A DNA stretch of 64,000 nucleotides from Streptomyces sp. NBC_00162 (GCF_024611995.1 NZ_CP102509.1:744001-808000); one strand, 5' to 3'; counted from the first letter of the stretch, positions 1 through 9,335 are shown. The notes: a model not told the origin generated them from the sequence alone. Numbers and translations: made by a program.

Positions 1-102
1 CCGCCCGCCGACGTCGGGGCGGGCTTCGCGCAGGAGGGCGCGCAGGGTGTCGGGGTCCTTGGCAGTGACCCGGACGCGCAGAATCGTGTACTCGTTGGAC
101 AT
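1..102 (-). CDS. Partial hypothetical protein (N-terminus only)
   Basis: Only the first 34 codons are inside the window; the gene runs off the left edge. The start is ATG at 102-100, preceded on the minus strand by GGGAGG about 8 nt upstream, a good ribosome binding site. The visible N-terminus (MSNEYTILRVRVTAKD...) has the alternating pattern of a beta strand followed by a charged helix. I do not recognise the family from so little sequence. It is placed behind an AT-rich dyad at 201-232. Confidence 0.6.
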   Translation of the reverse strand, partial: MSNEYTILRVRVTAKDPDTLRALLREARPDVGGR

Positions 103-200
103 CACAGGGCCTCCCTCGGGCGCCGTTGGGCTCACATCAGGAAGCAGGGCCAGAACCGGCATCAGGGTGTCGGGGCCGGTACCGCCCACGGCGCGCAAGC

Positions 201-232
201 GGACACATATACGAGCACGTATAGATATGTCC
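201..232. promoter_or_regulatory. AT-rich dyad, probable promoter/operator of the left-edge gene
   Basis: The inner arms TATACG and CGTATA are separated by 4 nt, and the outer arms GGACA and TGTCC are also complementary. This is the only AT-rich spot in the 320-bp gap between the left-edge gene and the convergent end of the next operon. It lies about 100 bp upstream of the leftward start, so a regulator binding site or promoter is the natural reading. No regulator gene is visible next to it. Confidence 0.35.
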
Positions 233-423
233 GATGCGTACCTCGTATCCTCAGCGTGCGCTTCCGCCGTAGAACGCGTCAAGGGGCGCCTCGGGCACCC
301 GGCTCAGGAGGCTGGTCGAGGCGTGGACGGACAGGGCCGGGCCTCCTTCCCGCGCTCGTGCGGACCCGACGACGGAAGTCGCCGGGCTGAGCACGGAGAA
401 GGGGCCCGGCCCATGGGGTCGGG

Positions 424-1371
424 TCAGCGCGTGGTGGCAGTTCCCCGGCGGCGCGCGTAAACCACCGCACCGCCGATCGCCGCCACGGCCGCGGTCCCGG
501 TGGCGATCCCGGTGGCGGAGATCGGCTGCCGGGACGCCTCGGCCACCGGTTGCCCGGACGTGGCAGCGACCTGCTCCGACTGGTCCTCCACGAGGCCGCC
601 GTATCCGCCTGCCAGGCCCTTGCGGTCGTATTCCGAGCCGGGCATCTTGTCGCCGTAGCGGGCGGTGACCAGCTTCTGGTACGCGGCAAGGGTCATGCCG
701 TGCTTTCCGCCGAGGCCGGTGGTCGCTTCCTCGTTGAGCGGCTCGACCATGCCTTCGGCGGTGAGCCGGTACCAGGCGTGGATCTGCGGCTCGGTGAAGG
801 TGCGGGCCTGTGGAGTGCCGCGCTCGGCAAAGCCGACCTCGGCGTCCCCGTCCCGGATGCCGGCCAGCTGCCAGCCTTCGGCACCGACGTTCCGCTCGCC
901 GCTTCCCGGCGTAGCGGGGTTCCCCTTGGGCGCGAGCAATACGGCGGCGGGTCTGCCGTCGGACGTGGTCACCCGGGAGGCCAGGTAGGAGAGCCGCAGC
1001 GCGGTCTGCGGGGTTGCCTGGGTCTTGCCGGTCACGAACTCGGGGCTGATCTCGAACATCGGCACCGGGTCCTTGTTGAGATCGAACCCGGGCGGCGCGG
1101 CGACCGCGGCGGGCGCGTTCCCGGGGGTGCCGACGGCGCCGCCGTCTGCGGCGGGGGCAGTGCGGGGCTGTCGGGCCGAGACCAGGAAGCGGGAGACGGT
1201 GTCGCGGAGTTGGTCGCTCCGGAGGGCCTGCTGGGCGGACTGGTAGCCGGCGATGCCGTCGCCCTCCGCGGCCTGTGCGGGAACGATTCCGCACAGGGCG
1301 GCGGCGAGCGCGGCCGTGGCGAGGACGGCGGCCCGCAGTGCAGCGTGCCTGGCCTGTCGCATGGTCTGCAT
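424..1371 (-). CDS. Secreted protein with C-terminal membrane anchor
   Basis: About 315 residues. The ATG at 1371 is chosen because GAGGAG lies about 9 nt upstream; the longer reading overlaps the upstream gene. The N-terminus is a clear Sec signal peptide (basic start, Ala/Leu-rich core, cleavage near AQA-AEG). The C-terminus is a single hydrophobic segment followed by ARRRG, so the protein is probably exported and held at the membrane. The middle is hydrophilic with no motif I recognise. It starts 14 bp after the stop of the cysteine protease gene, so the two are cotranscribed; it could be a partner, propeptide-like inhibitor or surface anchor for that protease (inference). Confidence 0.7.
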   Translation of the reverse strand: MQTMRQARHAALRAAVLATAALAAALCGIVPAQAAEGDGIAGYQSAQQALRSDQLRDTVSRFLVSARQPRTAPAADGGAVGTPGNAPAAVAAPPGFDLNKDPVPMFEISPEFVTGKTQATPQTALRLSYLASRVTTSDGRPAAVLLAPKGNPATPGSGERNVGAEGWQLAGIRDGDAEVGFAERGTPQARTFTEPQIHAWYRLTAEGMVEPLNEEATTGLGGKHGMTLAAYQKLVTARYGDKMPGSEYDRKGLAGGYGGLVEDQSEQVAATSGQPVAEASRQPISATGIATGTAAVAAIGGAVVYARRRGTATTR

Positions 1372-1385
1372 GGTCGGTCTGCTCC

Positions 1386-2249
1386 TCAGCCCTGGATGCC
1401 GATGCGGGAGTGGGTCCACTGGAACGAGTTGTTGTTCGCGTAAGTGGAGTGGTTCCACCATGTGTAGGTCTGGGTGGTCTGCCACGGGTCGCCGACCGCG
1501 ATCATGTTGGTGGCGCTGTCGTAGCCGTAGATGACGTTCATGTGACCGCCGCCGGTGCGCCAGCCGAACCGGACGGCGAACGGCCGGCCCGCGTCGATCT
1601 CGGCGGCGGACTCACCGAACGAGGCGTTGCGGTTCAGGCTGTGGCCGCTGTTCCTCAGTCCCAGCCTGGCCAGGCCATTGGCCATGTCCTCCAGCGTCGC
1701 GGGCTGGTTGTTGCAGTCCACCCACGTTCCCTGGGCCGCGAGTTGGCAGAACTGCTCCTGACTGACGGAGCGGCCCCAGTGTTTGGCTATGGTCACGCCG
1801 GACGCGTCCCAGCACCACTGGGTCCTGACCTGCTTCTGCATGTCGATCCCGAGTGTCTTCGCGGTCGTGGGCGTGGGTTTCGGGTTCGGGGTCGGGGTCG
1901 AACCGCAGACCGGCAGGGGGGTGGTGTTCTCCTTGATGAAGGCGTCGGCGATGTAGTACGAGCCGGTGAAGATCCACCTCGGGTTGTTCTCCACGGTGTC
2001 GCCGGTGGTCCGGCAGGACATCTGGATCTTGGCGCCCACCTTCGAGGACCCCTTCACCTGGGCCGAGAGGGACGGCTTGGCCCGCTGGTTGACGGTCTTG
2101 TAGTTGCCCTGCCCGCCGATGACCGTGCCGCTGACCACATCGGCCTGGGCAAGGGCATTGAAGCCGAACAGCAGGCCGCCGGAGAGTCCGGCGGTGATCG
2201 CGGCTATCAGCGCTTTCTTGCGGCGGGACGCGCGACGTTTGTGCATCAT
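1386..2249 (-). CDS. Secreted papain-like cysteine protease (C70/C39-like)
   Basis: About 287 residues. The signal peptide starts MMHKRRASRRKK with a hydrophobic core ending near ALAQAD. Residues about 35-115 look like an SH3-type wall-binding segment, followed by a Pro/Thr linker. The C-terminal half carries papain-like landmarks: Q-x-x-WCWDAS with the probable nucleophilic Cys, GGHMNVI with the catalytic His, and VGDPW with the probable Asp. This arrangement is typical of the AvrRpt2-like papain-fold family in actinobacteria. AAGGAG lies directly upstream; the second of the two adjacent ATGs (2246) has better spacing. First gene of a two-gene operon with the membrane-anchored protein downstream. 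Confidence 0.8.
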   Translation of the reverse strand: MMHKRRASRRKKALIAAITAGLSGGLLFGFNALAQADVVSGTVIGGQGNYKTVNQRAKPSLSAQVKGSSKVGAKIQMSCRTTGDTVENNPRWIFTGSYYIADAFIKENTTPLPVCGSTPTPNPKPTPTTAKTLGIDMQKQVRTQWCWDASGVTIAKHWGRSVSQEQFCQLAAQGTWVDCNNQPATLEDMANGLARLGLRNSGHSLNRNASFGESAAEIDAGRPFAVRFGWRTGGGHMNVIYGYDSATNMIAVGDPWQTTQTYTWWNHSTYANNNSFQWTHSRIGIQG

Positions 2250-2301
2250 GCTCCTTGATCTGAAAATGCGGAACCGGCTTGCCTGGCCGGCGCTCCAATA
2301 G

Positions 2302-3000
2302 GTGACGAATGGTCAGCTCGCCAGTCCGAGAGCGGCGCTCGAAACGGACGGCCGGCTACTCACCGGAACGGCGGCACAGGCGGGCGACTCGACCACCTGC
2401 AGTCGCGCTCTGCTCACCGCCAGCGACCCAGGGACGGCGCCGCATTGCCGATGCGGCTTCCGCGGCGGGCCGGGCAGACATCAGAGGCGATTGATGGCCG
2501 GCGGCCGGACGACTACAGCCGGGCGACGCCAATTGACCGAGCGTCACATTCGAGCGGATCTGCGGCCCCGCACTGCCGGTGAAGCCGGGATTCAGGCCTT
2601 CCACGAACACGCACGACCGCACCTCTTTCCTTGACTGGATTGGGTGCCGGGAATCCTGCCAGAGAGATCACGGGTTCTGAACGCGGTTGCTCTACGCGCG
2701 AAGATGTCGCGAATTCAATCACCATAAATAGGCGACCTGATTGACCGTCAATTTCGCTACAACTCCGACGAGTTGGCGAACACACAGCCATTGGTCCAGG
2801 CCATTTACTGCCACCCGACGGCGTGGGACTTTACATAAACTTGATGCATCGCCGCTCTTTATTGGACACGCCGTCAAGTAATTAAATCGCCCAGAGTGTA
2901 TGCCGCGTGACTCTCCATCATTTCGCAAAGGAAACCGACCCCAGGTCTTGCGCGCAATGTGCGCATCCCGATCCGCTCCGCCAGCGGCCACCTTGCGCGA
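2302..3000. other. Intergenic region without a convincing gene
   Basis: Open frames here have poor codon bias and no family resemblance. The stretch from about 2690 to 2900 is clearly richer in A/T than its surroundings (for example TAATTAAAT near 2880), which fits promoter DNA for the rightward aldolase operon. Nothing else could be assigned. Confidence 0.4.
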
Positions 3001-3039
3001 TGCGTCCATTGGACGCATCATGTGCGTCCAATGGACGCA
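3001..3039. promoter_or_regulatory. Two tandem 17-bp palindromic operators
   Basis: TGCGTCCATTGGACGCA (3001-3017) and TGCGTCCAATGGACGCA (3023-3039) are each perfect 8-bp inverted repeats around one central base. Each is the reverse complement of the other, and their centres are 22 bp apart, about two helical turns. They end 9 bp before the ribosome binding site of the aldolase gene. A TetR-family gene lies in the same operon, so autoregulation through this pair of sites is the likely arrangement (inference). Confidence 0.75.
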
Positions 3040-3060
3040 CATGATGGCAAGGGGGGCGGC

Positions 3061-3918
3061 GTGGAGGAACTGACGGCCGACGGCGTGGCTGGAGCGGCAC
3101 GGCAGCCGGCCGCTGCGGCAGGCGGCCTGCGCGGCAGCGCCTTCGTCCCGCGCCAGGAGGACCTGGAGCTGTCGCTGCCCCCGGTGTTCGACGACCCCGA
3201 CCAAGAACGGGAACACCGCAAGCAGCGGCTGGCCGGAGCCTGCCGCATCTTCGGCCGGTTCGGATTCTCCGAGGGCGTGGCGGGGCACATCACAGCACGC
3301 GACCCGGAGTACCCGAACATGTTCTGGGTGAATCCGTTCGGCATGTCCTTCCGGCACATCCGGGTCTCCGACCTGATCCTGGTCGACGACGAGGGCCAGG
3401 TGCGCCACGGTCGGCGCCCGGTCAACCGCGCGGGGTTCGTGATCCATTCCGCCATTCACGCGGCCCGTCCCGACGTGGTGGCCGCCGCCCATGCGCACTC
3501 CGTGCACGGCAAGGCATTCTCCAGCCTCGGCCGCCTGCTGGACCCGATCACCCAGGACGCCTGCGCCCTCTTCGAGCAGCACACCGTCCACCGCGACGGC
3601 GCAGGCTCCGTGGTGGTGGAGGAGGAGGCGGGCCGTCAGCTCGCCGCAGGGCTCGGCCCGCACAAGGCCGTCATCCACCAGAACCACGGCATCTTCACGG
3701 TCGGCGAGTCCGTCGACGAGGCGGCCTGGTGGTTCATCTCCATGGAGCGCAGCGCCCAGGCGCAGTTGCTGGCGCAGGCTGCCGGCACTCCCCTGCTGAT
3801 CGATCCCGAGGCCGCCCGGCACACCCGTGACCAGACCGGCTTCCCGCTCGCCGGCTGGTTCTCCTTCCAGCCCCTGTGGGACGAGATCGTCCGTACCGAT
3901 CCCGACCTCTTCGAATAG
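3061..3918 (+). CDS. Class II aldolase/adducin family protein
   Basis: About 285 residues. GTG at 3061 is chosen because AAGGGGGG (3049-3056) precedes it; the longer reading would run through the operators. The fold is that of class II (metal-dependent) aldolases: an N-terminal GFSEGVAGHIT segment, the AHAHSVHGKAFSS metal-ligand stretch with two His, and a later HQNHG supplying a further His. Family members cleave or isomerise sugar phosphates such as fuculose or ribulose phosphate, but many actinobacterial homologues have unknown substrates. It is followed after 9 bp by the TetR gene and then an alpha/beta hydrolase, so the operon may handle a small carbonyl or ester compound under substrate-sensing control (inference). 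Confidence 0.85.
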   Translation: MEELTADGVAGAARQPAAAAGGLRGSAFVPRQEDLELSLPPVFDDPDQEREHRKQRLAGACRIFGRFGFSEGVAGHITARDPEYPNMFWVNPFGMSFRHIRVSDLILVDDEGQVRHGRRPVNRAGFVIHSAIHAARPDVVAAAHAHSVHGKAFSSLGRLLDPITQDACALFEQHTVHRDGAGSVVVEEEAGRQLAAGLGPHKAVIHQNHGIFTVGESVDEAAWWFISMERSAQAQLLAQAAGTPLLIDPEAARHTRDQTGFPLAGWFSFQPLWDEIVRTDPDLFE

Positions 3919-3927
3919 GGCCCCGAC

Positions 3928-4682
3928 ATGCCAACCGCCTCCGACCGCCGCCCGCCCGCAGATCCCGCCCCTGAGCCCGCGGAACCCGGTTCCGCCTCGT
4001 GGTGGCGGGCACGCTACGCCGAGCGCGACCGGCGCCGGCCCCGCACCGGCGGGCTGACCCTCGCCCGGATCACGGCAGGCGCCCTCGAACTGGCCGACCG
4101 GGACGGGCTGGACTTCCTCACGATGCGCAGCCTCGGGGAGCACCTCCAAGTGCGCCACACCTCCCTGTACCGCCATGTGGCGAGCCGGGAGGAGCTCCTG
4201 ATCGAGACCGTGGACCACATGCTGGGCGAGATCCGGCTGCCTTCCCTCGAGGGGGCTGGCGGGCCGGCCTGGAGCAGGGGGCACGGGAGTTCCGCCGGGT
4301 CCTCAGCGCCCACCCGGCGCTCGTGCCGGCCCTGACCAGCGGCCAGTTGCTCGGCCCCAACGCCCTGCGGGCCCGCGAGCACGCCCTCGGGCAGCTCCTC
4401 GCCCAGGGATGGGCCCCGCGCACGGCCGTGCACGTCTACCTCACGGTCACCCACTTCGTGATCGGCTCCGCCGTGCTCGACACCGGCGGGGCGGCCCGGA
4501 CCGGTCCGCAGCGCGCCGCGATGATGGAGCTGTTCTCCGACCTGTCACCCCGGACGCACCCGGTGGTCCGCCGTCACGCCGACCTGCTCAACTCCCCCGA
4601 CGGAGCGGACGAGTTCGCGTTCGGGCTGCGTGTGCTGGTGTCGGGGCTGGGCCACCTGCACACCGAGGAGGCCGGAGGATGA
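3928..4682 (+). pseudogene. TetR/AcrR-family regulator, split by a one-base frameshift
   Basis: The N-terminal half (from ATG 3928) has the TetR helix-turn-helix (ITAGALELADRDGLDFLTMR, then LYRHVASREELL). The C-terminal ligand domain continues in another frame to 4682. The frames join if one G is added to the GGGGG run at 4251-4255, restoring a protein of about 251 residues with a normal TetR layout. Either this is a real one-base deletion or a sequencing undercall in the run; the second half keeps clean codon use, favouring a recent event or an error. Its stop overlaps the next start (ATGA). It probably represses this operon through the palindromes at 3001-3039. Confidence 0.75.
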
Positions 4683-5554
4683 AGAGCAGTCCGGTCCTGC
4701 CGCCGCTGGATCAGTGGACCCGGGGCGGCACCCGCGTCCGGATCGGCGGCCACGCGGTCTTCGTACGCCAGGACGGCCCTGCGGACGGGGCACCCGTGAC
4801 CCTGCTCCACGGCTTTCCCACTTCCTCCCACGACTGGGCGGCGATCGTCCCGTCCCTTGCCGCGGCCGGACTGCGGGTCACCACCCTGGACTTTCTCGGC
4901 TTCGGTGAGAGCGACAAACCGCGCCGGCACACGTATTCCCTCCTCGACCAGGCCACGCTGGTCGAGGAAGTGTGGCGGTGGTGCGGTATCGGACGCACCG
5001 CCCTGGTGGCCCACGACTACGGCGTCAGCGTCGGGCAGGAGCTGCTGGCACGGGATCCGTCACGGGTCACCCGCATGGCCTGGCTCAACGGCGGGCTCTA
5101 CCCCGACCTGCACCGTCCGGTGCCCGCCCAGCGCCTGCTGCACGGGCCGCTCGGCCCGCTGCTCGCGCCCCTGACCACGCGCCGCCGGTTCGGCGCGGCC
5201 CTGCGCGATGTGCTGGGGCGGGAGCTCTGCGACGCGGACGTACGGGAGTTGTGGGCGGCGGCGTCCCGGGCTGGCGGCCACCGGCGCGCGCCGCGGCTGC
5301 TGCGCTACATCGACGAGCGCCGCCGGCATGCCGGGCGGTGGACAGCGGCCCTCGAGGAGTACCCCGGCCCGGTGCTCTTCGTATGGGGGCCGGCCGATCC
5401 CATCAGCGGCGCCCATGTGCTGGCGCGGATCCGCACCAGGATTCCGCGGGCCTCGGTCGTCGAACTCGCCGGACCGCCCGCGGTCGGGCACTATCCGCAG
5501 CTGGAGGATCCACAGGTTGTCGCGAGCACGCTGAAATCCTTCCTGGCGCCCTGA
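4679..5554 (+). CDS. Alpha/beta hydrolase, epoxide hydrolase/dehalogenase-like
   Basis: 291 residues; the ATG overlaps the TetR stop as ATGA and has GGAGG just upstream. The fold is marked by HGFPTSSHDW (oxyanion loop), DFLGFGESDKP, the nucleophile elbow AHDYGVSVG and a late GHYPQLEDP carrying the catalytic His. Asp rather than Ser at the elbow places it with epoxide hydrolases and haloalkane dehalogenases, in which Asp forms a covalent ester with the substrate. GPADPIS probably provides the acidic charge-relay residue. Cytoplasmic, no signal peptide. Last gene of the aldolase-TetR operon. Confidence 0.85.
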   Translation: MKSSPVLPPLDQWTRGGTRVRIGGHAVFVRQDGPADGAPVTLLHGFPTSSHDWAAIVPSLAAAGLRVTTLDFLGFGESDKPRRHTYSLLDQATLVEEVWRWCGIGRTALVAHDYGVSVGQELLARDPSRVTRMAWLNGGLYPDLHRPVPAQRLLHGPLGPLLAPLTTRRRFGAALRDVLGRELCDADVRELWAAASRAGGHRRAPRLLRYIDERRRHAGRWTAALEEYPGPVLFVWGPADPISGAHVLARIRTRIPRASVVELAGPPAVGHYPQLEDPQVVASTLKSFLAP

Positions 5555-5610
5555 GACCCGGCCCTTCGCTGTCGTACTCGGTGCAGCCCAAGCCCTGGTC
5601 ACACGTGCTG

Positions 5611-6255
5611 TCAGGCGACCAGCTCGTAGATGCCCCGCGCTGTCAGCCACAGGCCGACGACCAGGGAGAGCGTGACAATCAGCTGGTTCTGGTGCTGCTC
5701 GAGCCAGGTCCGCAGGGCGTTCAACCTCGCACCTGCGGCCGCCGGCGCCCAGACCGTGTACATCTCCATGACGATGAGGCCGAGCGTGGCCAGCAGGCAG
5801 TAGCCGGTCAGGGCGAGCCAGTCGGTGAGGGAGGAGAGGTCCGCGGCAACCACTGTCGCGGCGCCGGCACCGACCAGCGCCCAAGGCTGCAGCAGCCAGG
5901 CCAGCCCGGCGGCCGTGGCCAGTGAGGCGCCGTCCACCCGGGCCGTCCAGCGCGGCGGACCGTGCGGGCGGGGCGGCCGGCGGTGCCGGAGCAGGCCGTA
6001 CAGCACCAGCCCCAGGCCGATGGCGAGTTTCGCACACGCCGCGGCGGTCGACGGTGCGCTGTGGCGGGCCGGGGGCTCACCACCGGTCAGCAGCACCACA
6101 CACGCGATCACCACAACCAGGTTGGCGAGCCAGGACAACAGGAACGCCAGGGCCTTGCGGACGCCATGCCGCGAGGAAAGCAGCAGGATGAAGGCGCTGT
6201 TGTGCAGAGGCCCCAGGGTGATGGCCGTACCGATGACGACCAGGTCTAGGACCAT
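5611..6255 (-). CDS. GAP (Sap, sulfolipid-1-addressing-like) family membrane protein
   Basis: About 214 residues from ATG 6255; a longer in-frame reading to 6348 adds an uncharacteristic basic N-terminus. Roughly six hydrophobic segments are visible, starting MVLDLVVIGTAITLGPLHN and ending with a segment before TARGIYELVA. The pattern, with small loops after segment 3, fits the GAP/Sap family, best known from mycobacterial proteins needed to place lipids in the envelope. LysE-like transport folds are related. It converges on the hydrolase operon with 56 bp between stops and no strong terminator. Confidence 0.7.
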   Translation of the reverse strand: MVLDLVVIGTAITLGPLHNSAFILLLSSRHGVRKALAFLLSWLANLVVVIACVVLLTGGEPPARHSAPSTAAACAKLAIGLGLVLYGLLRHRRPPRPHGPPRWTARVDGASLATAAGLAWLLQPWALVGAGAATVVAADLSSLTDWLALTGYCLLATLGLIVMEMYTVWAPAAAGARLNALRTWLEQHQNQLIVTLSLVVGLWLTARGIYELVA

Positions 6256-6500
6256 CAGCGCAGTCACTCCCGGAGGCCAGGGTCGTCTGCCGCCTTCGGA
6301 CGGGCGAACCGGTGAACAGGGTCGGGCGGCGCTGTCACGGCGCCGCATCCCCGACTCTGCGGGCGGCTTCCCGACCGGTCAAGCACGCCACGCGCACGCC
6401 CCCGAACGCCGCACGCCGGGTGGCAGGAAGCTCACCGCCCGAGCGGCACCGCGCGCCCGCCGACGAGGGCCACCGCGATATCCGCCAGTGACTGATCTCG

Positions 6501-9335
6501 TCAGGTGAAGGAGACGACGAATGGGCACTCCGGCCCGTGTCGATCTCCCCGGGCCTCGTAGCCCGCGATGTAGGCACCCGCACGGCCGACGTGGATGATG
6601 TTGCCGTCGACGGTGCAGCGATCGCCCGAGCGGAGCAGGGCCCACAGCGGATCGGTGTCCTCGACCGGATAGAGGGACTTGGCACCGGAGTAGGTGATGG
6701 TGACCATGCCATCGTCGTGGTGGACGGCCTCCCCCTCGAACCCGTACATCCGAAGCTCGGAGACGCACAGCAGCGGCTTGGACATGGCCTCCTCGATCGC
6801 CGCAGCATAGAGCGGGAGTTCGGAGCGGATGACCTCGTGGAGGCGGCCGGCGAATTCGATGGTGGCGGGGCACGCATAGGAGCAGGGCATGTACGGGACC
6901 AGGCCGTACAGCGTGTGCCGGAGGTGGGGGTTGCACAGCGGGGACGGCCTGTCCCGGGTGTTGCGCAACGCCGCGTAGTAGGTGTTGTCGTCGTTCCAGT
7001 TGTTGCGCTTCCGGAAGAAGTCCTGGCAGCACGCGGGGTAGCCGAGGGCCTCCCCGAACGTGTCGTGGTCGGCCCGGTGTTTGTCGACGACCCTGCCGTT
7101 GACGATCAGCGGGTACCAGCCGGAGCCGACCACGTGGTCCAGAGCGGCCTGGTCACGGGCGAGGAAGACATGAGCCTCGGCGCCTTTGCGCAGGTCGGGC
7201 ACGAAGGCTGCCCGGGTGGTCGTAAGACGGCCTGGAGGCATCTGGGCAATCTGCGGCGAGAGCCTGTCGAAGCAGGCGTCCACGTGGTGGACGAGGCCGA
7301 GCGTCTCGGTGAGGCCGCGCAGGGCGGGCCAGCCGTCCCGCGGGACCCACAGGTCCATGGCCGGTTTCAGTCCGCTCGCCACGGCGATCAGCGTGGGGAG
7401 TTGGGCGCCACCGCGCGTGGCCTCGGCCAGATCCCAGTAACGGCCGGCCCGCAGCTCGCGTTCGACGGCCTCCGTCGCCGACAGGTTCACCGGTCGTACC
7501 GGGACAGGAGCCGGCTCCATTGCTTCCGGCAGGCGCAGGCCCCAGGCCAGGGCCTCCGGCGTCGTACGCACGTCCTGGTCTACGGAGAGCGGGGACCGCC
7601 GCGCCATGAGGGCTTCGGTGTGCGTGAGGATGTACAGCGCTTCATCACGGCGGCCCAGATGGCGAAGCGCGAAGGCGTAGCACTGCCAGAAGTACGGACT
7701 CCGCGGATCGTGGTTGACGCAGGCCGCGTAGCGCATGCCGGCGGTGCGGTAGTCCTCGGACACGTACGCGAGATGTGCCGCCGCGAGGTCCGGGATCAGG
7801 CCCTCGCCTGGGACGGTGTCCGGCAGCACGCCGGCGGATTCGCCTCCGTGTAGCTGATGCAGGTCGCGCACGGCCTCGAGCAGGGCGTCCGCCGGATACC
7901 AGCGGCGGGTGATCGCCCCCGGCGCCCAGTCCTCCGGGAGACCCAGGGCGCGCAGGGTGGCGTGAGTGAGGGCGTGAGTGAGGGCGTCGTTCCGAGCGGG
8001 CCGTGCCACGGGCGCCGTCGTGGGTGCCGTCGTCACGTCCGGAGCCTGATGCCGATCGTCCCAGCGGGTTCGGTGCACGGTGCGCTCGGCGTCGATGCGA
8101 CGGCGGTCCTCCAGCGGAGGTGGAGGCAGACTCCCGCCGCATGCCTCGATCCGGTCGGTGACCGCGTCGACGAACGCGGCACCCAGAGGCGTCAGTGAGG
8201 CCGCTGCCCGCAGTTCGCCCAGCCCGTCACGGACCTGGCGGACCACCCGGTAGGCCCGGTTCACGACGCTCCGCGGGTCCAGGCCCCCGGCGTCCGGGGT
8301 GTCAAGAACCGCCCGGTAGAAGTCGGCGACGCTCACGAAACTGTAGACGGCGTGCAGCAGTCCGCTCAGTGGCCTGGGGTCCTCTCGCCAAGGCGAGTAG
8401 TAGGCGGCCTCGCCGGTGTCGTCGACGATCAGCGGGTCGAGTGGCAGGACGGCGTTGAGCTTCTGGTGACCGTATTCGTGCACCAGGGCTTCCGCAGTCG
8501 CCATCGGCTCGCCCAGCGCCAGTGCGACCAGACCGGGCGCCTCATGGAAGCTTCCGCTCACGTGCACTCGCGAAGGGTCCGGGGACAGGACCGGGACGAT
8601 GACGCCCAGCCCGCCGGCAATCTCCTCGGCAAGGGGCGCGCATACCGCTCCGACGAGGTCGAGGTGGCTGTTCAGTTCGTGCTGCCAGCGCTGCGCCTGG
8701 CCGGGGTCCAGTTCCGCGTACGTGAATCGGGCCCGTCCGCCGAGCCTCAGGTCCCGGTCGAGCCAGTTGAGCTCCGTGCCGCCGACGAGCCGTGGTACCC
8801 GCAGTTGCCCTCCGCTCCAGGTCAGACGGCCGTCGTCTACGGTCAGGGAGGTACGGGCCCATGGCGCCGCACCCTCCAGGGCCAGGCCGGAGCCCGGCAG
8901 GCTGATCCGTCCTGCGGCGTCCGTACGGACTTCGGCTGTCAGCTGCCCCTTGCCCTGCAGGAGCAGCGCCGAGAGTGCGAAGCGTGCGAACTCCCGTAAA
9001 TGCGGGAGGAGATGCATCTCGGGAAAGCGCTCGGGGGCCCGCCGTCCCACCAGGTTCCAGGCCACGTCCACCCAGAACGCCGCGCTCGGATGGTTGAGCA
9101 CCCTCTTCTGCACGTCGGCCGGAGCGGCGCCGATCGCCTCCAGGCTCGCCGGAAAGCCCGACTCCGCCAGTGTGGCGGGGGTCCTCTCGGCGAGCAGCGC
9201 CGCGAGCCTGCGGATGCCCACCAGGGTGTGGAGGTACCGGGCCGCGAAGACGGCACGCGTGGTCCCCGTCCAGCCATGGGGGGCCGCCAGTGAGGTGATG
9301 GTGGTCCGGTCGAGCCGGGGGATGGTCGCGGTCAT
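6501..9335 (-). CDS. HExxH-type RiPP modification protein with TPR and Cys-rich C-terminal domain
   Basis: 944 residues from ATG 9335, which overlaps the radical SAM stop as ATGA. Residues 1 to about 420 match the HEXXH-motif domain found beside radical SAM peptide maturases: H286-E-Y-G-H290, then AAYYSPWREDPRPLSGLLHA. Recently studied members of this family act as 2-oxoglutarate-dependent peptide beta-hydroxylases rather than proteases. Residues about 500-600 contain TPR-like helices. The C-terminal part, after about residue 730, is a separate domain with GYPACCQDF and several more Cys (CNPHL, MPCSYAC, PECPF), possibly metal-binding. The length is about twice that of a minimal HExxH protein. 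Role (inference): hydroxylation or further tailoring of the peptide at 10512-10751. Confidence 0.8.
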   Translation of the reverse strand: MTATIPRLDRTTITSLAAPHGWTGTTRAVFAARYLHTLVGIRRLAALLAERTPATLAESGFPASLEAIGAAPADVQKRVLNHPSAAFWVDVAWNLVGRRAPERFPEMHLLPHLREFARFALSALLLQGKGQLTAEVRTDAAGRISLPGSGLALEGAAPWARTSLTVDDGRLTWSGGQLRVPRLVGGTELNWLDRDLRLGGRARFTYAELDPGQAQRWQHELNSHLDLVGAVCAPLAEEIAGGLGVIVPVLSPDPSRVHVSGSFHEAPGLVALALGEPMATAEALVHEYGHQKLNAVLPLDPLIVDDTGEAAYYSPWREDPRPLSGLLHAVYSFVSVADFYRAVLDTPDAGGLDPRSVVNRAYRVVRQVRDGLGELRAAASLTPLGAAFVDAVTDRIEACGGSLPPPPLEDRRRIDAERTVHRTRWDDRHQAPDVTTAPTTAPVARPARNDALTHALTHATLRALGLPEDWAPGAITRRWYPADALLEAVRDLHQLHGGESAGVLPDTVPGEGLIPDLAAAHLAYVSEDYRTAGMRYAACVNHDPRSPYFWQCYAFALRHLGRRDEALYILTHTEALMARRSPLSVDQDVRTTPEALAWGLRLPEAMEPAPVPVRPVNLSATEAVERELRAGRYWDLAEATRGGAQLPTLIAVASGLKPAMDLWVPRDGWPALRGLTETLGLVHHVDACFDRLSPQIAQMPPGRLTTTRAAFVPDLRKGAEAHVFLARDQAALDHVVGSGWYPLIVNGRVVDKHRADHDTFGEALGYPACCQDFFRKRNNWNDDNTYYAALRNTRDRPSPLCNPHLRHTLYGLVPYMPCSYACPATIEFAGRLHEVIRSELPLYAAAIEEAMSKPLLCVSELRMYGFEGEAVHHDDGMVTITYSGAKSLYPVEDTDPLWALLRSGDRCTVDGNIIHVGRAGAYIAGYEARGDRHGPECPFVVSFT

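Noticed and set aside
286..290. Reading the HEYGH motif (residues 286-290 of the protein at 6501-9335) as a zinc protease
   Set aside because: The surrounding sequence (YYSPWR, RPLSGLLHA) fits the RiPP-associated HExxH hydroxylase-type family, not a metalloprotease. Coordinates here are residue numbers.
2719..4284. 521-residue open frame on the minus strand
   Set aside because: Antisense of the aldolase and TetR genes; high-GC codon bias keeps the opposite frame open. No family pattern.
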